In this document: in pieces, positions 14,892 through 23,073 of the stretch
Numbering within the stretch: the stretch's first letter is position 1
Layout of the letters: each line of letters starts with the position of its first letter
Source: an uncultured Collinsella sp.
GTDB taxonomy: Bacteria > Actinomycetota > Coriobacteriia > Coriobacteriales > Coriobacteriaceae
Direction of reading: 5' to 3'
NCBI GenBank assembly: GCA_900549555.1
Contig: UROO01000014.1
Coordinates: 1 to 30,128, forward strand
DNA: 30,128 nucleotides
Translations under genes and position numbers: made by a program
Notes under the pieces: model-generated
Database searches by the model: none
The model's input: only the letters and a program-made list of their open reading frames with translations
What the model was told of the DNA's origin: nothing

Positions 14892-15363
14892 AATCTCCCT
14901 CCAGCCACTCGGGACGCGATCGATACGAGACGCCGACCTTAAGCTCGACATAGCCGTTTTGGCCTGCGTTACCCATAGCCTGCGCAAACGCACCGATCAC
15001 GGGCAACGGTTTAACCTCGCCGGTAACGGAAACGGACGAGACACCGCCCGCATCGGCCCGACCAAGCTCGATATCCCACGACAGGGGCCCGCCGGCATGA
15101 AAAATCGAAACGTCTGGCACCGCGGCAAGTCGGCGGCGCGTAAACTCCTTAATATCCTCGTCATCCCCCAGCGTCGTCGTGGTCATAAGCCGCGCGGTCT
15201 CGGCGGCGGCAGACTCCATGACCGCGCGCGTATAGAGCAGGCACACCGGCTGCAGCGCCAACAGGACGAGCGTCAGAAACGTCGGCAGCAGGAATGCCGC
15301 CTCGACCGTAGACTGCGCCCGGTCCTCGCGCGCAGCATCAATACAGCACGATGTCCTTAGCAC
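14863..15363 (-). CDS. tadE: TadE-like protein
   Basis: About 166 residues. The motif REDRAQSTVEAAFLLPTFLTLVLLAL is the TadE start: short charged leader, Glu at the helix entry and one membrane helix, followed by an outer domain (MESAAAETARLMTTT and later VSVTGEVKPLPVIG). Such pseudopilins are processed by the tad prepilin peptidase. The start is uncertain: no ATG exists in frame near the motif. GTG at 15363 (26 bases inside the previous gene) or an ATT at 15342 that overlaps the upstream TGA are the options; I chose GTG. Translation is probably coupled to the upstream pilin-like gene. Confidence 0.7.
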   Translation of the reverse strand: MLRTSCCIDAAREDRAQSTVEAAFLLPTFLTLVLLALQPVCLLYTRAVMESAAAETARLMTTTTLGDDEDIKEFTRRRLAAVPDVSIFHAGGPLSWDIELGRADAGGVSSVSVTGEVKPLPVIGAFAQAMGNAGQNGYVELKVGVSYRSRPEWLEGDYDSWIAAWD

Positions 15364-15556
15364 CCGCAGCAGCGTCGACAACCGATGCCGAGGTGACGCC
15401 GTGAGACGCCGCCCGCTCGACCAGCACCGCCAAGCGCCCATCGGCACCGGCACGCCAAAGCCCGGCGATCGCCAGCACGATGGAAAGCAGTGCCACCGTG
15501 ACGATGGCATATTCGACCGTTGCCTGGGCAGATTCCTCGCGCAGGACATCATGCAT
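15338..15556 (-). CDS. Small Flp/TadE-like pilin, 72 aa
   Basis: The protein begins MHDVLREESAQATVEYAIVTVALLSIVLAIAGLW. The EESAQATVEYA motif matches the Flp pilin leader and cleavage region, followed by one membrane helix and a short polar tail. It lacks the fuller outer domain of TadE. GGAGGGG lies 7 bases before the ATG and overlaps the end of the previous gene. Likely a second, minor Flp-type subunit. Confidence 0.75.
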   Translation of the reverse strand: MHDVLREESAQATVEYAIVTVALLSIVLAIAGLWRAGADGRLAVLVERAASHGVTSASVVDAAAGAKDIVLY

Positions 15557-15557
15557 T

Positions 15558-16121
15558 TCACGACCCCTCCTTTGAGTTCGTTGTCTGCGGGGTCAGGCGG
15601 ACCACGCGCAGGCGACACGAAGTATCACCAGCATCCGCGGCAACCGTCACCATATCGACCCAGCCGCGTCCGTCACGCACGATGGCGCCCCACACGTTGC
15701 CCTTGATGTCGAGATAGCCGCTCAGAGCAAGTTGGGCCGTGGGCACCTCGCGATAGGCGCGCAGCATATCTGCCGCCGCTTCGGTCATTGGTCGGCACTC
15801 GGACCATGCGAGACGAACATCGACGGCATTGTTTGCAGATGAACCCGTTGCAGCGTCCGCTCGCTCGTCGAGTGCTTGCAAGAACGTTTGCGCCGTGACG
15901 GCGGCATTCGCATCGTCCGCGTCTCGCGCATCGTCTTTTTGAGACGCCGCAGCCGAACCCGAGCCCGCATCCGCGGCAACCCCTAAACGTTGTTGCCGTG
16001 CTGCGTTAAGCCCCCAAACCGCCACTGCCACCGCCACGACCGCACAGGCGAGCACCAGCAACGCGCCGACGGGACGGGCGCCCTCTACAGGCTGTTGATG
16101 CCCTCGCTGATAGCGCTCCAT
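15558..16121 (-). CDS. Hypothetical membrane-anchored protein in the tad operon
   Basis: A 187-residue protein with one N-terminal membrane helix (VGALLVLACAVVAVAVAVWG, about residues 18-37). A low-complexity Ala/Asp/Ser linker (about 45-70) and an extracytoplasmic domain follow (ALDERADAATG, then LALSGYLDIKGNVWGAIVRDGRGWVD). I do not recognise the domain. The start ATG at 16121 lies 37 bases inside flp with a distant AAGG, so it relies on coupling. Its place between flp and the minor pilins suggests a pilus-linked role. Confidence 0.65.
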   Translation of the reverse strand: MERYQRGHQQPVEGARPVGALLVLACAVVAVAVAVWGLNAARQQRLGVAADAGSGSAAASQKDDARDADDANAAVTAQTFLQALDERADAATGSSANNAVDVRLAWSECRPMTEAAADMLRAYREVPTAQLALSGYLDIKGNVWGAIVRDGRGWVDMVTVAADAGDTSCRLRVVRLTPQTTNSKEGS

Positions 16122-16318
16122 AAATCTTGGACCTTGCCCTTAAATGCGACGATGGCAATGATGGCAATCACCACGAGCACACCGACTAGGATGGCGTACT
16201 CGGTGGTGCCCTGCGCGCTCTCCTCCCGCAGCAGTTCTTCGGCACGCTGGCGAGCGTGAATTGACTGGCAAAACGCCAAGCTCCAGACCTTGTCAACAAC
16301 GTCAGTCATCGTATTCAT
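16085..16318 (-). CDS. flp: Flp family major pilin
   Basis: A 77-residue prepilin: a 40-residue leader, then ESAQGTTEYAILVGVLVVIAIIAIVAFKGKVQDLW. The Gly followed by TTEY and a 20-residue hydrophobic helix is the Flp cleavage site and pilin helix; the mature pilin would be about 40 residues. The leader is longer than is usual for Flp. GGGAGG lies before the ATG, 10 bases after tadC. It would form the fibre assembled by TadABC. The needed prepilin peptidase (TadV/CpaA) is not in the window. Confidence 0.85.
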   Translation of the reverse strand: MNTMTDVVDKVWSLAFCQSIHARQRAEELLREESAQGTTEYAILVGVLVVIAIIAIVAFKGKVQDLWSAISEGINSL

Positions 16319-16328
16319 GTATTCCTCC

Positions 16329-16970
16329 CTACATCATCCCGCCTGCTCCCAGCAGCGGGCCCAATATGGACAGAAGCAACGCCGGCAAGATGAGCGTGCC
16401 GGTGGGAATCAGCAGCTTGACCGGCGCGCGCTCAATCTCGCGCTCGACCGCGGCGCGATGGGCCGCGCGAATCTCGCGACTTTGGGCCGCCAGCGTCTCG
16501 GCAAGCGGGGCACCGAGAGCAAGCGCCTGCCCCGCCGTGATGGCAAAGGTCTCGAGCGCCCGCACATCCAGGTCGCGCGCGGCCGCCAGAAGCTCATCCT
16601 CTCGCGTCCCTACGCCCACCCGCCATGCCATGCAGGCTCGCTCAAGGCGGAGTGCCAACGTCGATCGGCGATTGGCGCAAAAAACCTCAAGCGCCGCATC
16701 GAACGAAAGACCAGCCGAAAGCCCCAGACGCACCACGTCGATCATCTCGGACACCTCGCCGAGCGACACCTGCGCCGTACCACCCGTGCCGAGCATGCCC
16801 CTCAACCGTGCTACCAGGACATCGGTCACCGATCGGGCAGCCGCAACGACCAGCAGCGCCTCGCGTTTGCAGACCTGGGCGATCTTGCATGCGTCCGCAC
16901 GATTGAGCCCTGTCACGATAAACACGCTGAGCGCGCACAGGCACGCCGCGACCCCGACCAGGGCGCTCAT
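16329..16970 (-). CDS. tadC: Tad pilus inner-membrane platform protein TadC
   Basis: A 213-residue GspF-type membrane protein. It starts with a hydrophobic helix (ALVGVAACLCALSVFIVTG). It continues with VSEMIDVVRLGLSAGLSFDAALE, the type II secretion F-domain, and ALGAPLAETLAAQSREIRAAHR. It ends with a hydrophobic helix (LLIPTGTLILPALLLSILGP). It pairs with TadB to form the platform on which the TadA ATPase drives pilus assembly. The ATG at 16970 overlaps the tadB stop as ATGA. A longer reading to 17108 is not supported. Confidence 0.88.
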   Translation of the reverse strand: MSALVGVAACLCALSVFIVTGLNRADACKIAQVCKREALLVVAAARSVTDVLVARLRGMLGTGGTAQVSLGEVSEMIDVVRLGLSAGLSFDAALEVFCANRRSTLALRLERACMAWRVGVGTREDELLAAARDLDVRALETFAITAGQALALGAPLAETLAAQSREIRAAHRAAVEREIERAPVKLLIPTGTLILPALLLSILGPLLGAGGMM

Positions 16971-17893
16971 AGCTCCACCCGCATAATGCGTCGGATAACC
17001 ACCAGGGCAACGGCGTTGAGGGCAAGACCCAGCACCACAGCGCCCGCGCCGGCAGGCGTCGCAAGACCGCGACGAAAATCTGCCGAAAGCAGCGCCAACA
17101 CCGCGCACATGCCCGCCGGCATCGCCGCGACCATATGCGCAGACATGCGAGCCTGCGACGTCTTAACATCCAGGCGGCGCTTGAGCTCGATGCGCTCCCC
17201 CACCATGCTCGACGCCTCGGACAGTAAGTCGGCAAGCGGAGCACCGGTGCGCTGAGACACCTTAAGCGCCAAGGTCACAAGCGAAAGGCCGGGGGCGTCG
17301 ATGCGCACGAGCAAGTCATCGAGCGCGTCGGTCGCCGAGATGCCGCAATCGATCGCCGCCGCTACCCGCAAAAACTCGGTATGTACCGGCTCTTGCGCAT
17401 GAGCGCCCACAAAGCGCATGCCCTGGGCCAGCGAATGTCCCGAGGCAAGCGACATGGAAAGTGCGGTAAACGCCTCGGGCATGGCCTCTTCTGCATCGTG
17501 TTGCTCGCGCCGGCTCTCAAAGCCATCCCGAGCGGCACCAACGGCAATCGGAGCAACAAGTCCCAAGGCAAATCCGAGGGGCGATAACGACACCATCGTT
17601 AGTAAAACGCAGCAGACACCGCTCGATAGCAGCAGAAACGCCAAACGCCCCGAAGCATCTTCAATCACGAGGCCAAGGCGATGCGCCGGAGCCAGCGATG
17701 CCCACGAACGGGCGATCTTTTTCAACAGATCGTTTTCCACCAGCTCACGCGGCAGCTTCTCTGCCACCGTCTCGAGCGCCTGACGCGCCAGTTCCGCCGG
17801 CGGCACGCGCGACACACGAGGCTCCGCCCCGCACGCCACCGCGGCAGAAAGCCCTGTCAAGCCCCCTACGACGAGGGGCACAACGATCTCCAT
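16967..17893 (-). CDS. tadB: Tad pilus inner-membrane platform protein TadB
   Basis: A 308-residue membrane protein with an N-terminal helix (EIVVPLVVGGLTGLSAAVAC), a mid pair of helices (LAFLLLSSGVCCVLLTMVSL, then LGFALGLVAPIAVGAA), the F-domain (EAFTALSMSLASGHSLAQGM) and C-terminal helices. This is the usual TadB layout. Its start overlaps tadA by 28 bases with GGAGG before it, and its end overlaps tadC by 4 bases, so the three are translated as a coupled set. Confidence 0.9.
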   Translation of the reverse strand: MEIVVPLVVGGLTGLSAAVACGAEPRVSRVPPAELARQALETVAEKLPRELVENDLLKKIARSWASLAPAHRLGLVIEDASGRLAFLLLSSGVCCVLLTMVSLSPLGFALGLVAPIAVGAARDGFESRREQHDAEEAMPEAFTALSMSLASGHSLAQGMRFVGAHAQEPVHTEFLRVAAAIDCGISATDALDDLLVRIDAPGLSLVTLALKVSQRTGAPLADLLSEASSMVGERIELKRRLDVKTSQARMSAHMVAAMPAGMCAVLALLSADFRRGLATPAGAGAVVLGLALNAVALVVIRRIMRVEL

Positions 17894-19194
17894 TCGTCCA
17901 CCTCCTCTTGTGTGAGCGTTCCCGAGCGCAGGCCCTCCGCGATAAACGGAGGCTCGCGATCGAGCGTCCAGGTGCGCGTGGCGGCATCGAACGTCACGTA
18001 GCGCTCAAGCTCCACGCCGCCTGACGTGCCGCGTCGCACCCCCGAATAGGAGGACACGAAACGCCTGCCGTCCGCATGACGCTCGGACATCACGATGCCG
18101 TCGAGCGCCATGGCAATCTGCTCCTCGATAAGCTCGCTCGGCAGATCGATGCCATAGCGCGCAAGCAGCGTCAAACGCACCACGGTCTCCTGCTCGGTGC
18201 CCGCATGAAGCGTGGTGAGCGATCCGTCGTGCCCGGTGTTCATGGCCTGCAGCATGTCGCAGCATTCCGCACCGCGCACCTCACCCACCACAATACGGTC
18301 GGGACGCATGCGCAGGGCGTTGGTCACCAGATCGCGGATTGTCACCGCGCCCTCGCCCTCAATTGAAGCCTCGCGCGCCTCCAGGCGAACCACATGCGGG
18401 TGATGCGCAAACTTGAGCTCGGCGGAGTCCTCGATCGTCACGATGCGCTCGCCGGTGGATATCTCGCACGACAGCGCGTTGAGCAGCGTGGTCTTGCCCG
18501 ATCCCGTGCCACCCGCAACCGCCAGATCTTGACGCAGCGACACCGCACACGACAGCAGTTGCGCATACCAAAGCGGTAGCGACCCCAGGCCCACAAGCTC
18601 GTCCAACGAACAGATGCGGTCTGAAAACTTGCGGATGGTGAGGATTGGCCCATCGATCGCCACGGGCGGGATCACCGCGTTGACGCGATAGCCCGTCTTG
18701 AGGCGAGCGTTGACGATGGGGCTGCGCTCGTCGATGCGCCTGCCCAGCGGCGAGATGATGCGGTCGATGAGCACACGGATCTGCTCGTCATCCTCAAACG
18801 CATGCTCGATGGGATATAAGACGCCGCCGCGCTCAAAGAAAGCCGAGCGACAACCGTTGACCATGATCTCGGTGACGGTGTCGTCCTCGATGAGCGGCTG
18901 CAGCGGGCCCAGTCCCACCACGTCATCCAAGATCTCGTCGATGATGGTCTCGCGTTCGGGCGTCGCCAGGTCGGTCGGCTCCTCCACATTGAGCGCCGCC
19001 TCCACCGCAGGACGCAATTCCGAGCGGGCGCGCGCCGGATCGATGTATGCGCTGATACGCGCCACCTCGTCATAGCCCATGCGGTCCATCACGGCGCGCT
19101 TGGTGCGGCGCTTGACGGCACGGTGGCGCCCCGCATCAACAGGCGCTGCCGCCGCGGCCGCACCGGCTTCCTTAATCCTTGTTTGCAAACTCAT
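17866..19194 (-). CDS. tadA: Tad pilus assembly ATPase TadA (CpaF)
   Basis: A secretion ATPase of the VirB11/CpaF type, 442 residues, which powers Flp pilus assembly from the cytoplasmic face. The N-terminal part has EILDDVVGLGPLQPLIEDDTV and EIMVNG; the core has Walker A GGTGSGKTTLLNAL near residue 230, the Asp box (VTIEDSAEL), Walker B-like RIVVGEVRG near 301 and the His box (HDGSLTTLHAG). ATG at 19194 overlaps the tadZ stop as ATGA. All catalytic motifs are intact. Confidence 0.95.
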   Translation of the reverse strand: MSLQTRIKEAGAAAAAAPVDAGRHRAVKRRTKRAVMDRMGYDEVARISAYIDPARARSELRPAVEAALNVEEPTDLATPERETIIDEILDDVVGLGPLQPLIEDDTVTEIMVNGCRSAFFERGGVLYPIEHAFEDDEQIRVLIDRIISPLGRRIDERSPIVNARLKTGYRVNAVIPPVAIDGPILTIRKFSDRICSLDELVGLGSLPLWYAQLLSCAVSLRQDLAVAGGTGSGKTTLLNALSCEISTGERIVTIEDSAELKFAHHPHVVRLEAREASIEGEGAVTIRDLVTNALRMRPDRIVVGEVRGAECCDMLQAMNTGHDGSLTTLHAGTEQETVVRLTLLARYGIDLPSELIEEQIAMALDGIVMSERHADGRRFVSSYSGVRRGTSGGVELERYVTFDAATRTWTLDREPPFIAEGLRSGTLTQEEVDEWRSLCPSS

Positions 19195-20837
19195 CGCAAA
19201 TCACCCTCGCGCGACCAGGGAAGACGGATACGTGGGCGCTCGGCGCGCGTCGCGCGGTCGGTGACCATGTCACTCCAGGGACCGACGGCGCAGCCCAGCT
19301 CCACGAGCATCTCGCGCGTGGCTTCGCGCACGCTGGTGGCAAAAGCGCTGGTCTGGCCCACCGCCTCGTCAGCACGGCCGAACGCCATGAGCGCCGCCAA
19401 GTCCTGCCCGCCGTCGGCGATACGAATCTTGGAGCTCAACGCGCAGGTAATCTCAAAGCGCATGGCGACATCCTCGTCGGCGCCGCGCGCGCCAAACCGG
19501 TTGAATACGGCGCTCATGCGCGTACGCGGCACGCCCACACGGCTCGCCAGTTCGATAACGCGTGCCGCGGACGTCGCAGACGACACCGATGGATCGCCCA
19601 CGACCAGGCAGCGATCGCTTGCCGCCACCGCGGCCGCCACGGCGTCACCCCAAAAGACCGAGGTGTCGACAAGAACCACGTCGGATTCACGGCGCAAGAC
19701 GTCGAGCAACAGCTCCACCGGACGCGCCATGAGCTCCGCCTGTTCGGGCGCGGCGACCGGGCCCCAAAGCGTGACGCCCGGGGCCACGCGCATCGAGGCG
19801 GCCACGATGTCCGATTCGGCAAGCGCGCCCGCAGCCGATGGCTCGATAAGCGTCGCCATGTCATGCGGGGCATCGGCGCCCAACAGGTCGTAGAGGTTTC
19901 CAAACATCAGGTCCAAGTCGAGCACGGCAGCACGCAAGCCCAGCAGCGACGCCGCGTGCGCCATGGTGGCGACGATCGTCGACTTGCCGCAACCGCCCGA
20001 ACCCGAGACGACGCAGACAACCGGGGCTCGATGCGACGGGGTAGCGGCATCTGCCGGCGGCGTGGGGACGGGCGGTGCCGACACGGGCGGCAACGTCCCC
20101 GTCTCCCCGGCAGCGCTCATATGCTGCACCCAAGCCGGCATGGCAGGTTGCTCGGTCTGCGGGACCGAGTCTGGAGACTTCACGGTCGCATCGACACGCA
20201 CGCTGTCGCTCTCGGCAAGTCCCTCCACCTCGTCGAGCTCATCGACCAGGCTCACGCCATGCACGTATCCCATATCAGCATCCAAAAGATCCTCGCCATA
20301 CGGCACCGGCTCTCCGACTTCATCGTATGCAAGGGGATCCCGGGGACACCGACCATGCTCGGCTTCCGCTTTTCCATAATCATCAACACGCGGGCCTCTT
20401 GTAGCGCGAGGCGCCCCGGGTTCCCTATCAACAAAAGCATCGGGCTCAATCGTCATACACCGGTCGTAATCAACCGTTCCCTCGCCCGCGCGCCCGTTGC
20501 CGCATATGCTACGCGCAGCGATAACCTCGGTCGCCCCCGCGCGAAACAGCCCCTCGATATCCGAAGGATCGAGCGTCTCTATCAGTACGACCACGCGGCT
20601 CACGTGGCCCTCGGCCGTCAGGCGCGCAACAGTCTTTCGCACGTCTTCGGCATCGAACAGGGTCGCCGCGATAATCGCCGCCCCGCGACGCGACGGAAAC
20701 GCCCGCGCCATGGACACCAGCCCATCCAGGTCGCCCACGCGAAGCACCTGCGCGCCCGCATCGCGGCCCTCGACTTCCCGCTGCAGCAATCCGTAATCAC
20801 CGCACGCGCAGCATGCAAGCCAGATCGCTTTCATCAC
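19191..20837 (-). CDS. tadZ: TadZ/CpaE-like pilus localisation ATPase
   Basis: A 548-residue protein. Residues 1-115 look like an atypical receiver domain (RVVVLIETLDPSDIEGLFRAGATEV). A long acidic and proline-rich linker follows (about 130-270), then a ParA/MinD-like ATPase domain with SGSGGCGKSTI near residue 281, a deviant Walker A. VLDLDLMFGNLYDLLG and VLVDTSVFWGDA are later motifs. TadZ/CpaE proteins place the tad machine in the cell. It starts at GTG 20837 or ATG 20834, both overlapping the preceding stop. Confidence 0.85.
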   Translation of the reverse strand: MMKAIWLACCACGDYGLLQREVEGRDAGAQVLRVGDLDGLVSMARAFPSRRGAAIIAATLFDAEDVRKTVARLTAEGHVSRVVVLIETLDPSDIEGLFRAGATEVIAARSICGNGRAGEGTVDYDRCMTIEPDAFVDREPGAPRATRGPRVDDYGKAEAEHGRCPRDPLAYDEVGEPVPYGEDLLDADMGYVHGVSLVDELDEVEGLAESDSVRVDATVKSPDSVPQTEQPAMPAWVQHMSAAGETGTLPPVSAPPVPTPPADAATPSHRAPVVCVVSGSGGCGKSTIVATMAHAASLLGLRAAVLDLDLMFGNLYDLLGADAPHDMATLIEPSAAGALAESDIVAASMRVAPGVTLWGPVAAPEQAELMARPVELLLDVLRRESDVVLVDTSVFWGDAVAAAVAASDRCLVVGDPSVSSATSAARVIELASRVGVPRTRMSAVFNRFGARGADEDVAMRFEITCALSSKIRIADGGQDLAALMAFGRADEAVGQTSAFATSVREATREMLVELGCAVGPWSDMVTDRATRAERPRIRLPWSREGDLR

Positions 20838-21187
20838 TCGTCGCCTCCGCTCTTTTTGCCGCGCACCGTGGCGGGAATCGTCAAACTGACCGTCCCCTTA
20901 CCCGAGGCCCCCAGCAATTCCTTAACGTCTTCGGGGTCGGCCGCCAGCGTCACCCATTCGATCTTGCCTTCACGCGTGGCGCCGGCATCTTCACTGGTAT
21001 CGATTACGCGCGCGCCGCACAGCCGATCGGTTACGCCGTCCTTTTGCACGTACACGTCCACGTAGCTGCCCACGCCCGTGGCGCCCCCGACCGAATGCTC
21101 GGCATCGACCGCCACCGAAACGGCGACCTTGCCTTTGGGCACCTCGAGCGTGTGGGTTTCGGCCTTGGTGTAGACATCGCAAATCAC
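20834..21187 (-). CDS. CpaB/RcpC C-terminal half (split gene)
   Basis: A 117-residue soluble piece matching the second half of CpaB/RcpC: EVPKGKVAVSVAVDAEHSVGGATGVGSYVDVYV, then RVIDTSEDAG, VTLAADPEDVKELLG. It has no membrane helix of its own. The start is GTG at 21187, overlapping the stop of the N-terminal half as GTGA. Removing the frame break would join the two into one CpaB of normal layout (N-terminal helix, SAF domain, RcpC domain). It may be a recent one-base loss or a stable split with coupled translation. Confidence 0.75.
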   Translation of the reverse strand: MICDVYTKAETHTLEVPKGKVAVSVAVDAEHSVGGATGVGSYVDVYVQKDGVTDRLCGARVIDTSEDAGATREGKIEWVTLAADPEDVKELLGASGKGTVSLTIPATVRGKKSGGDE

Positions 21188-21492
21188 GGCATTTTAGGGA
21201 TGCGCGAGGTCGTCACGTCGCCGCGCACCTGGCGCAGCTCGGTCGCCGCATCGCGCGGCAGCAGGCTCGCCAGCCATTCCTGGGTTATGACATTGGTCTC
21301 GTCGAGGGTCTCGCCCACATCGATATCACGCGCCGCGACGCACACCTCGACGCGATCGCCGCCATACTTGGCCAGCGTCTCGGCCTGGACCTGCTCAGCC
21401 TGCGAGCGAATCGACGATGCGTAGACCATGCAGAGCAGCGCGGCGAGCACGCCCGCGATCAGACTGATGGCGATGCGCTTGCTCTTGTTCAC
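21184..21492 (-). CDS. CpaB N-terminal half with SAF domain (split gene)
   Basis: A 102-residue protein with one N-terminal membrane helix (RIAISLIAGVLAALLCMVYASS) and a SAF domain (VEVCVAARDIDVGETLDETNVITQEW). It stops at IPKMP, where intact CpaB proteins run on into the RcpC domain. The start GTG at 21492 has GAGAGGAG 5 bases before it; the longer reading to 21507 uses TTG with no site. It is the first gene of the tad operon. CpaB/RcpC supports pilus assembly and, in Gram-positives, is not tied to a secretin. Confidence 0.75.
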   Translation of the reverse strand: MNKSKRIAISLIAGVLAALLCMVYASSIRSQAEQVQAETLAKYGGDRVEVCVAARDIDVGETLDETNVITQEWLASLLPRDAATELRQVRGDVTTSRIPKMP

Positions 21493-21578
21493 GGCCGCTC
21501 CTCTCAAGGTAGCACCGGGCGGATGCCCGTACCACCATTGTCCGAGCGGGCAAGCAGCAAAACGACGCGATCGCGATC

Positions 21579-21662
21579 TTGGTTTTGAGTGTCAAACCAA
21601 TTGCCGACCAAAAGCTGACCGGCCCGTCAAGCTCGTGGCAAGGTTTTGGTCAGCACGTCGGC
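21579..21662 (-). promoter_or_regulatory. Structured leader region of the tad operon
   Basis: On the minus strand, before the tad operon, there are two mutually exclusive pairings. GCTGACC (21648-21654) can pair with GGTCAGC (21614-21620), or GACCAAAA (21644-21651) with TTTTGGTC (21606-21613). A further hairpin TTGGTTT/AAACCAA (21579-21600) follows. No clear -10 was found. Overlapping alternatives suggest a switch, but chance is possible. Confidence 0.3.
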
Positions 21663-21691
21663 AAAATGCACGTTTAAGGGTGCATCGACAG

Positions 21692-21728
21692 CAAAAAAGC
21701 CGCCTCCCGTACCGTTGGGAGACGGCTG
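21692..21728 (-). terminator. Terminator of rsgA
   Basis: On the minus strand AGCCGTCTCCC / GGGAGGCGGCT is followed by six T, about 20 bases after the rsgA stop codon. It separates rsgA from the tad operon. Confidence 0.9.
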
Positions 21729-21744
21729 TCATAGATACATTCAA

Positions 21745-22929
21745 TTACAGATGAACATCGGGATCGAGCATCTGTGCACTCACGCGCATGGATGACGCCA
21801 AGTTTTGGAACGTCTCCAGACGCAGGCTGTCAATCTGTCCCGCGTCCTCGGCCTCGCGAACGGCGCAGCCCGGTTCGTGGGTATGCGTGCAGTCGCCAAA
21901 CCGGCACGCACGCGACGCCTCGACGATCTCGGGAAACGCGCGTGCCAAGCCCCGCTCATGCCCCACGAGCGGCAGACTGCGCAGGCCCGGCGCGTCAGCA
22001 ATAACGCCGGCTTCGCCCGGCAGCGCCACCATCACGCGCGCGACCGTGGTGTGGCGACCCTGGTCATCGCGCTCACGTACGCCGCCGGTCGCCAACGTAT
22101 CGTGACCCAGCAGCGCGTTGAGCAGCGTCGACTTGCCAGCACCCGATTCACCCAAGATCATGGCGCAGCTCCCGGCGGGCACGCAGGCGCGCACCTCGTC
22201 CAGGCCACGACCCTCGGCAGAGGACGTCACGATCACGCGCACGTCCGGACCCACCAAGCGGTGCACGCGGTCCAGATCGCGCTCGAGCTCATCGGCGTCG
22301 CAGCGGTCGGCCTTGGTGAGTACCACCACCGGCTCGGCATCGCAGTCGAGTGCCAACACCAGCGAGCGCGCCACGCGGTCGAGCAGTACCTCGCCGGCGC
22401 CGAGCGCCTGCACGATCAGCACGCTATCCACGTTGGAGCAAAGCACCTGACGCTCGCCGCGAGCGCGTCCACGCCAACGCTCAAAACTCGTGCGGCGTGG
22501 CAGCACGCACTCAATCACGCCCATGTCATGCCCGGGCGCACGACGCACCGCCACGCGGTCGCCCACGGCGGGCAGCAGAACCTCATCCTCGCCACGCGAT
22601 TTGGCAAACCCCACGGCATGCTCGGCACGAAAGGTGTCATCGGCAGTCGCCACCAGCGGAAACCCACGATCCAGGCGCACCACGGCACCAAGCTGCATCT
22701 GCTCGGGCTCCTCGGCCCGAGCACAATAATCATCGAAGGCAGCCCGCTGAGCATCATCGACCGGCAGATCGTCGAACGCCGGAACATCCTGCAGCGCATC
22801 GAGTCCCGGCACGCTTGCCAGCAGCTCCTCGGCAGACGCGGGAGCTTCGGTCGCAAGCTTCCGACGACGATCGCGCTTAGCCCGCGCCCCCGTCGTCTTT
22901 TTCTTCGCCTTAGCCTTAGCCTTGCCCAC
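21745..22929 (-). CDS. rsgA: Small ribosomal subunit biogenesis GTPase RsgA
   Basis: A circularly permuted GTPase that acts late in 30S assembly. The 394 residues begin with a Lys/Ala-rich tail (GKAKAKAKKKTTGARAKRDR), then a stretch unique to this lineage, the OB fold (VLLPAVGDRVAVRR), and the G domain in permuted order: G4 LTKAD, then G1 GESGAGKSTLLNAL near residue 260, G3 DAPGLRSL. The zinc cluster is C-RFGD-C-THTHEPG-C near 340. GGGAGG lies 6 bases before the GTG at 22929; a longer reading to 23040 is unsupported. Confidence 0.94.
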   Translation of the reverse strand: MGKAKAKAKKKTTGARAKRDRRRKLATEAPASAEELLASVPGLDALQDVPAFDDLPVDDAQRAAFDDYCARAEEPEQMQLGAVVRLDRGFPLVATADDTFRAEHAVGFAKSRGEDEVLLPAVGDRVAVRRAPGHDMGVIECVLPRRTSFERWRGRARGERQVLCSNVDSVLIVQALGAGEVLLDRVARSLVLALDCDAEPVVVLTKADRCDADELERDLDRVHRLVGPDVRVIVTSSAEGRGLDEVRACVPAGSCAMILGESGAGKSTLLNALLGHDTLATGGVRERDDQGRHTTVARVMVALPGEAGVIADAPGLRSLPLVGHERGLARAFPEIVEASRACRFGDCTHTHEPGCAVREAEDAGQIDSLRLETFQNLASSMRVSAQMLDPDVHL

Positions 22930-22976
22930 AAGCGCCTCCCAGCACCACAAATCACAACTGAGCAGGTATTTTACCC

Positions 22977-23014
22977 ACAAAAAAGAGCTGGTCGAGCAAA
23001 CGCTCGACCAGCTC
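22977..23014 (-). terminator. Terminator of the P-type ATPase gene
   Basis: A perfect 13-bp stem (GAGCTGGTCGAGC / GCTCGACCAGCTC, loop of 4), followed on the minus strand by TTTTTTG. It lies 159 bases beyond the ATPase stop and before rsgA. Confidence 0.9.
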
Positions 23015-23073
23015 ACATACTTTCCCTTAGCCCTTTTCATCCGCGCGGGAGAAAAGCCAGCAAGGATGCCGCA

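Noticed and set aside
19179..21065. A 628-codon open frame on the plus strand over tadZ and cpaB
   Set aside because: It is antisense to recognised tad genes and shows no domain.
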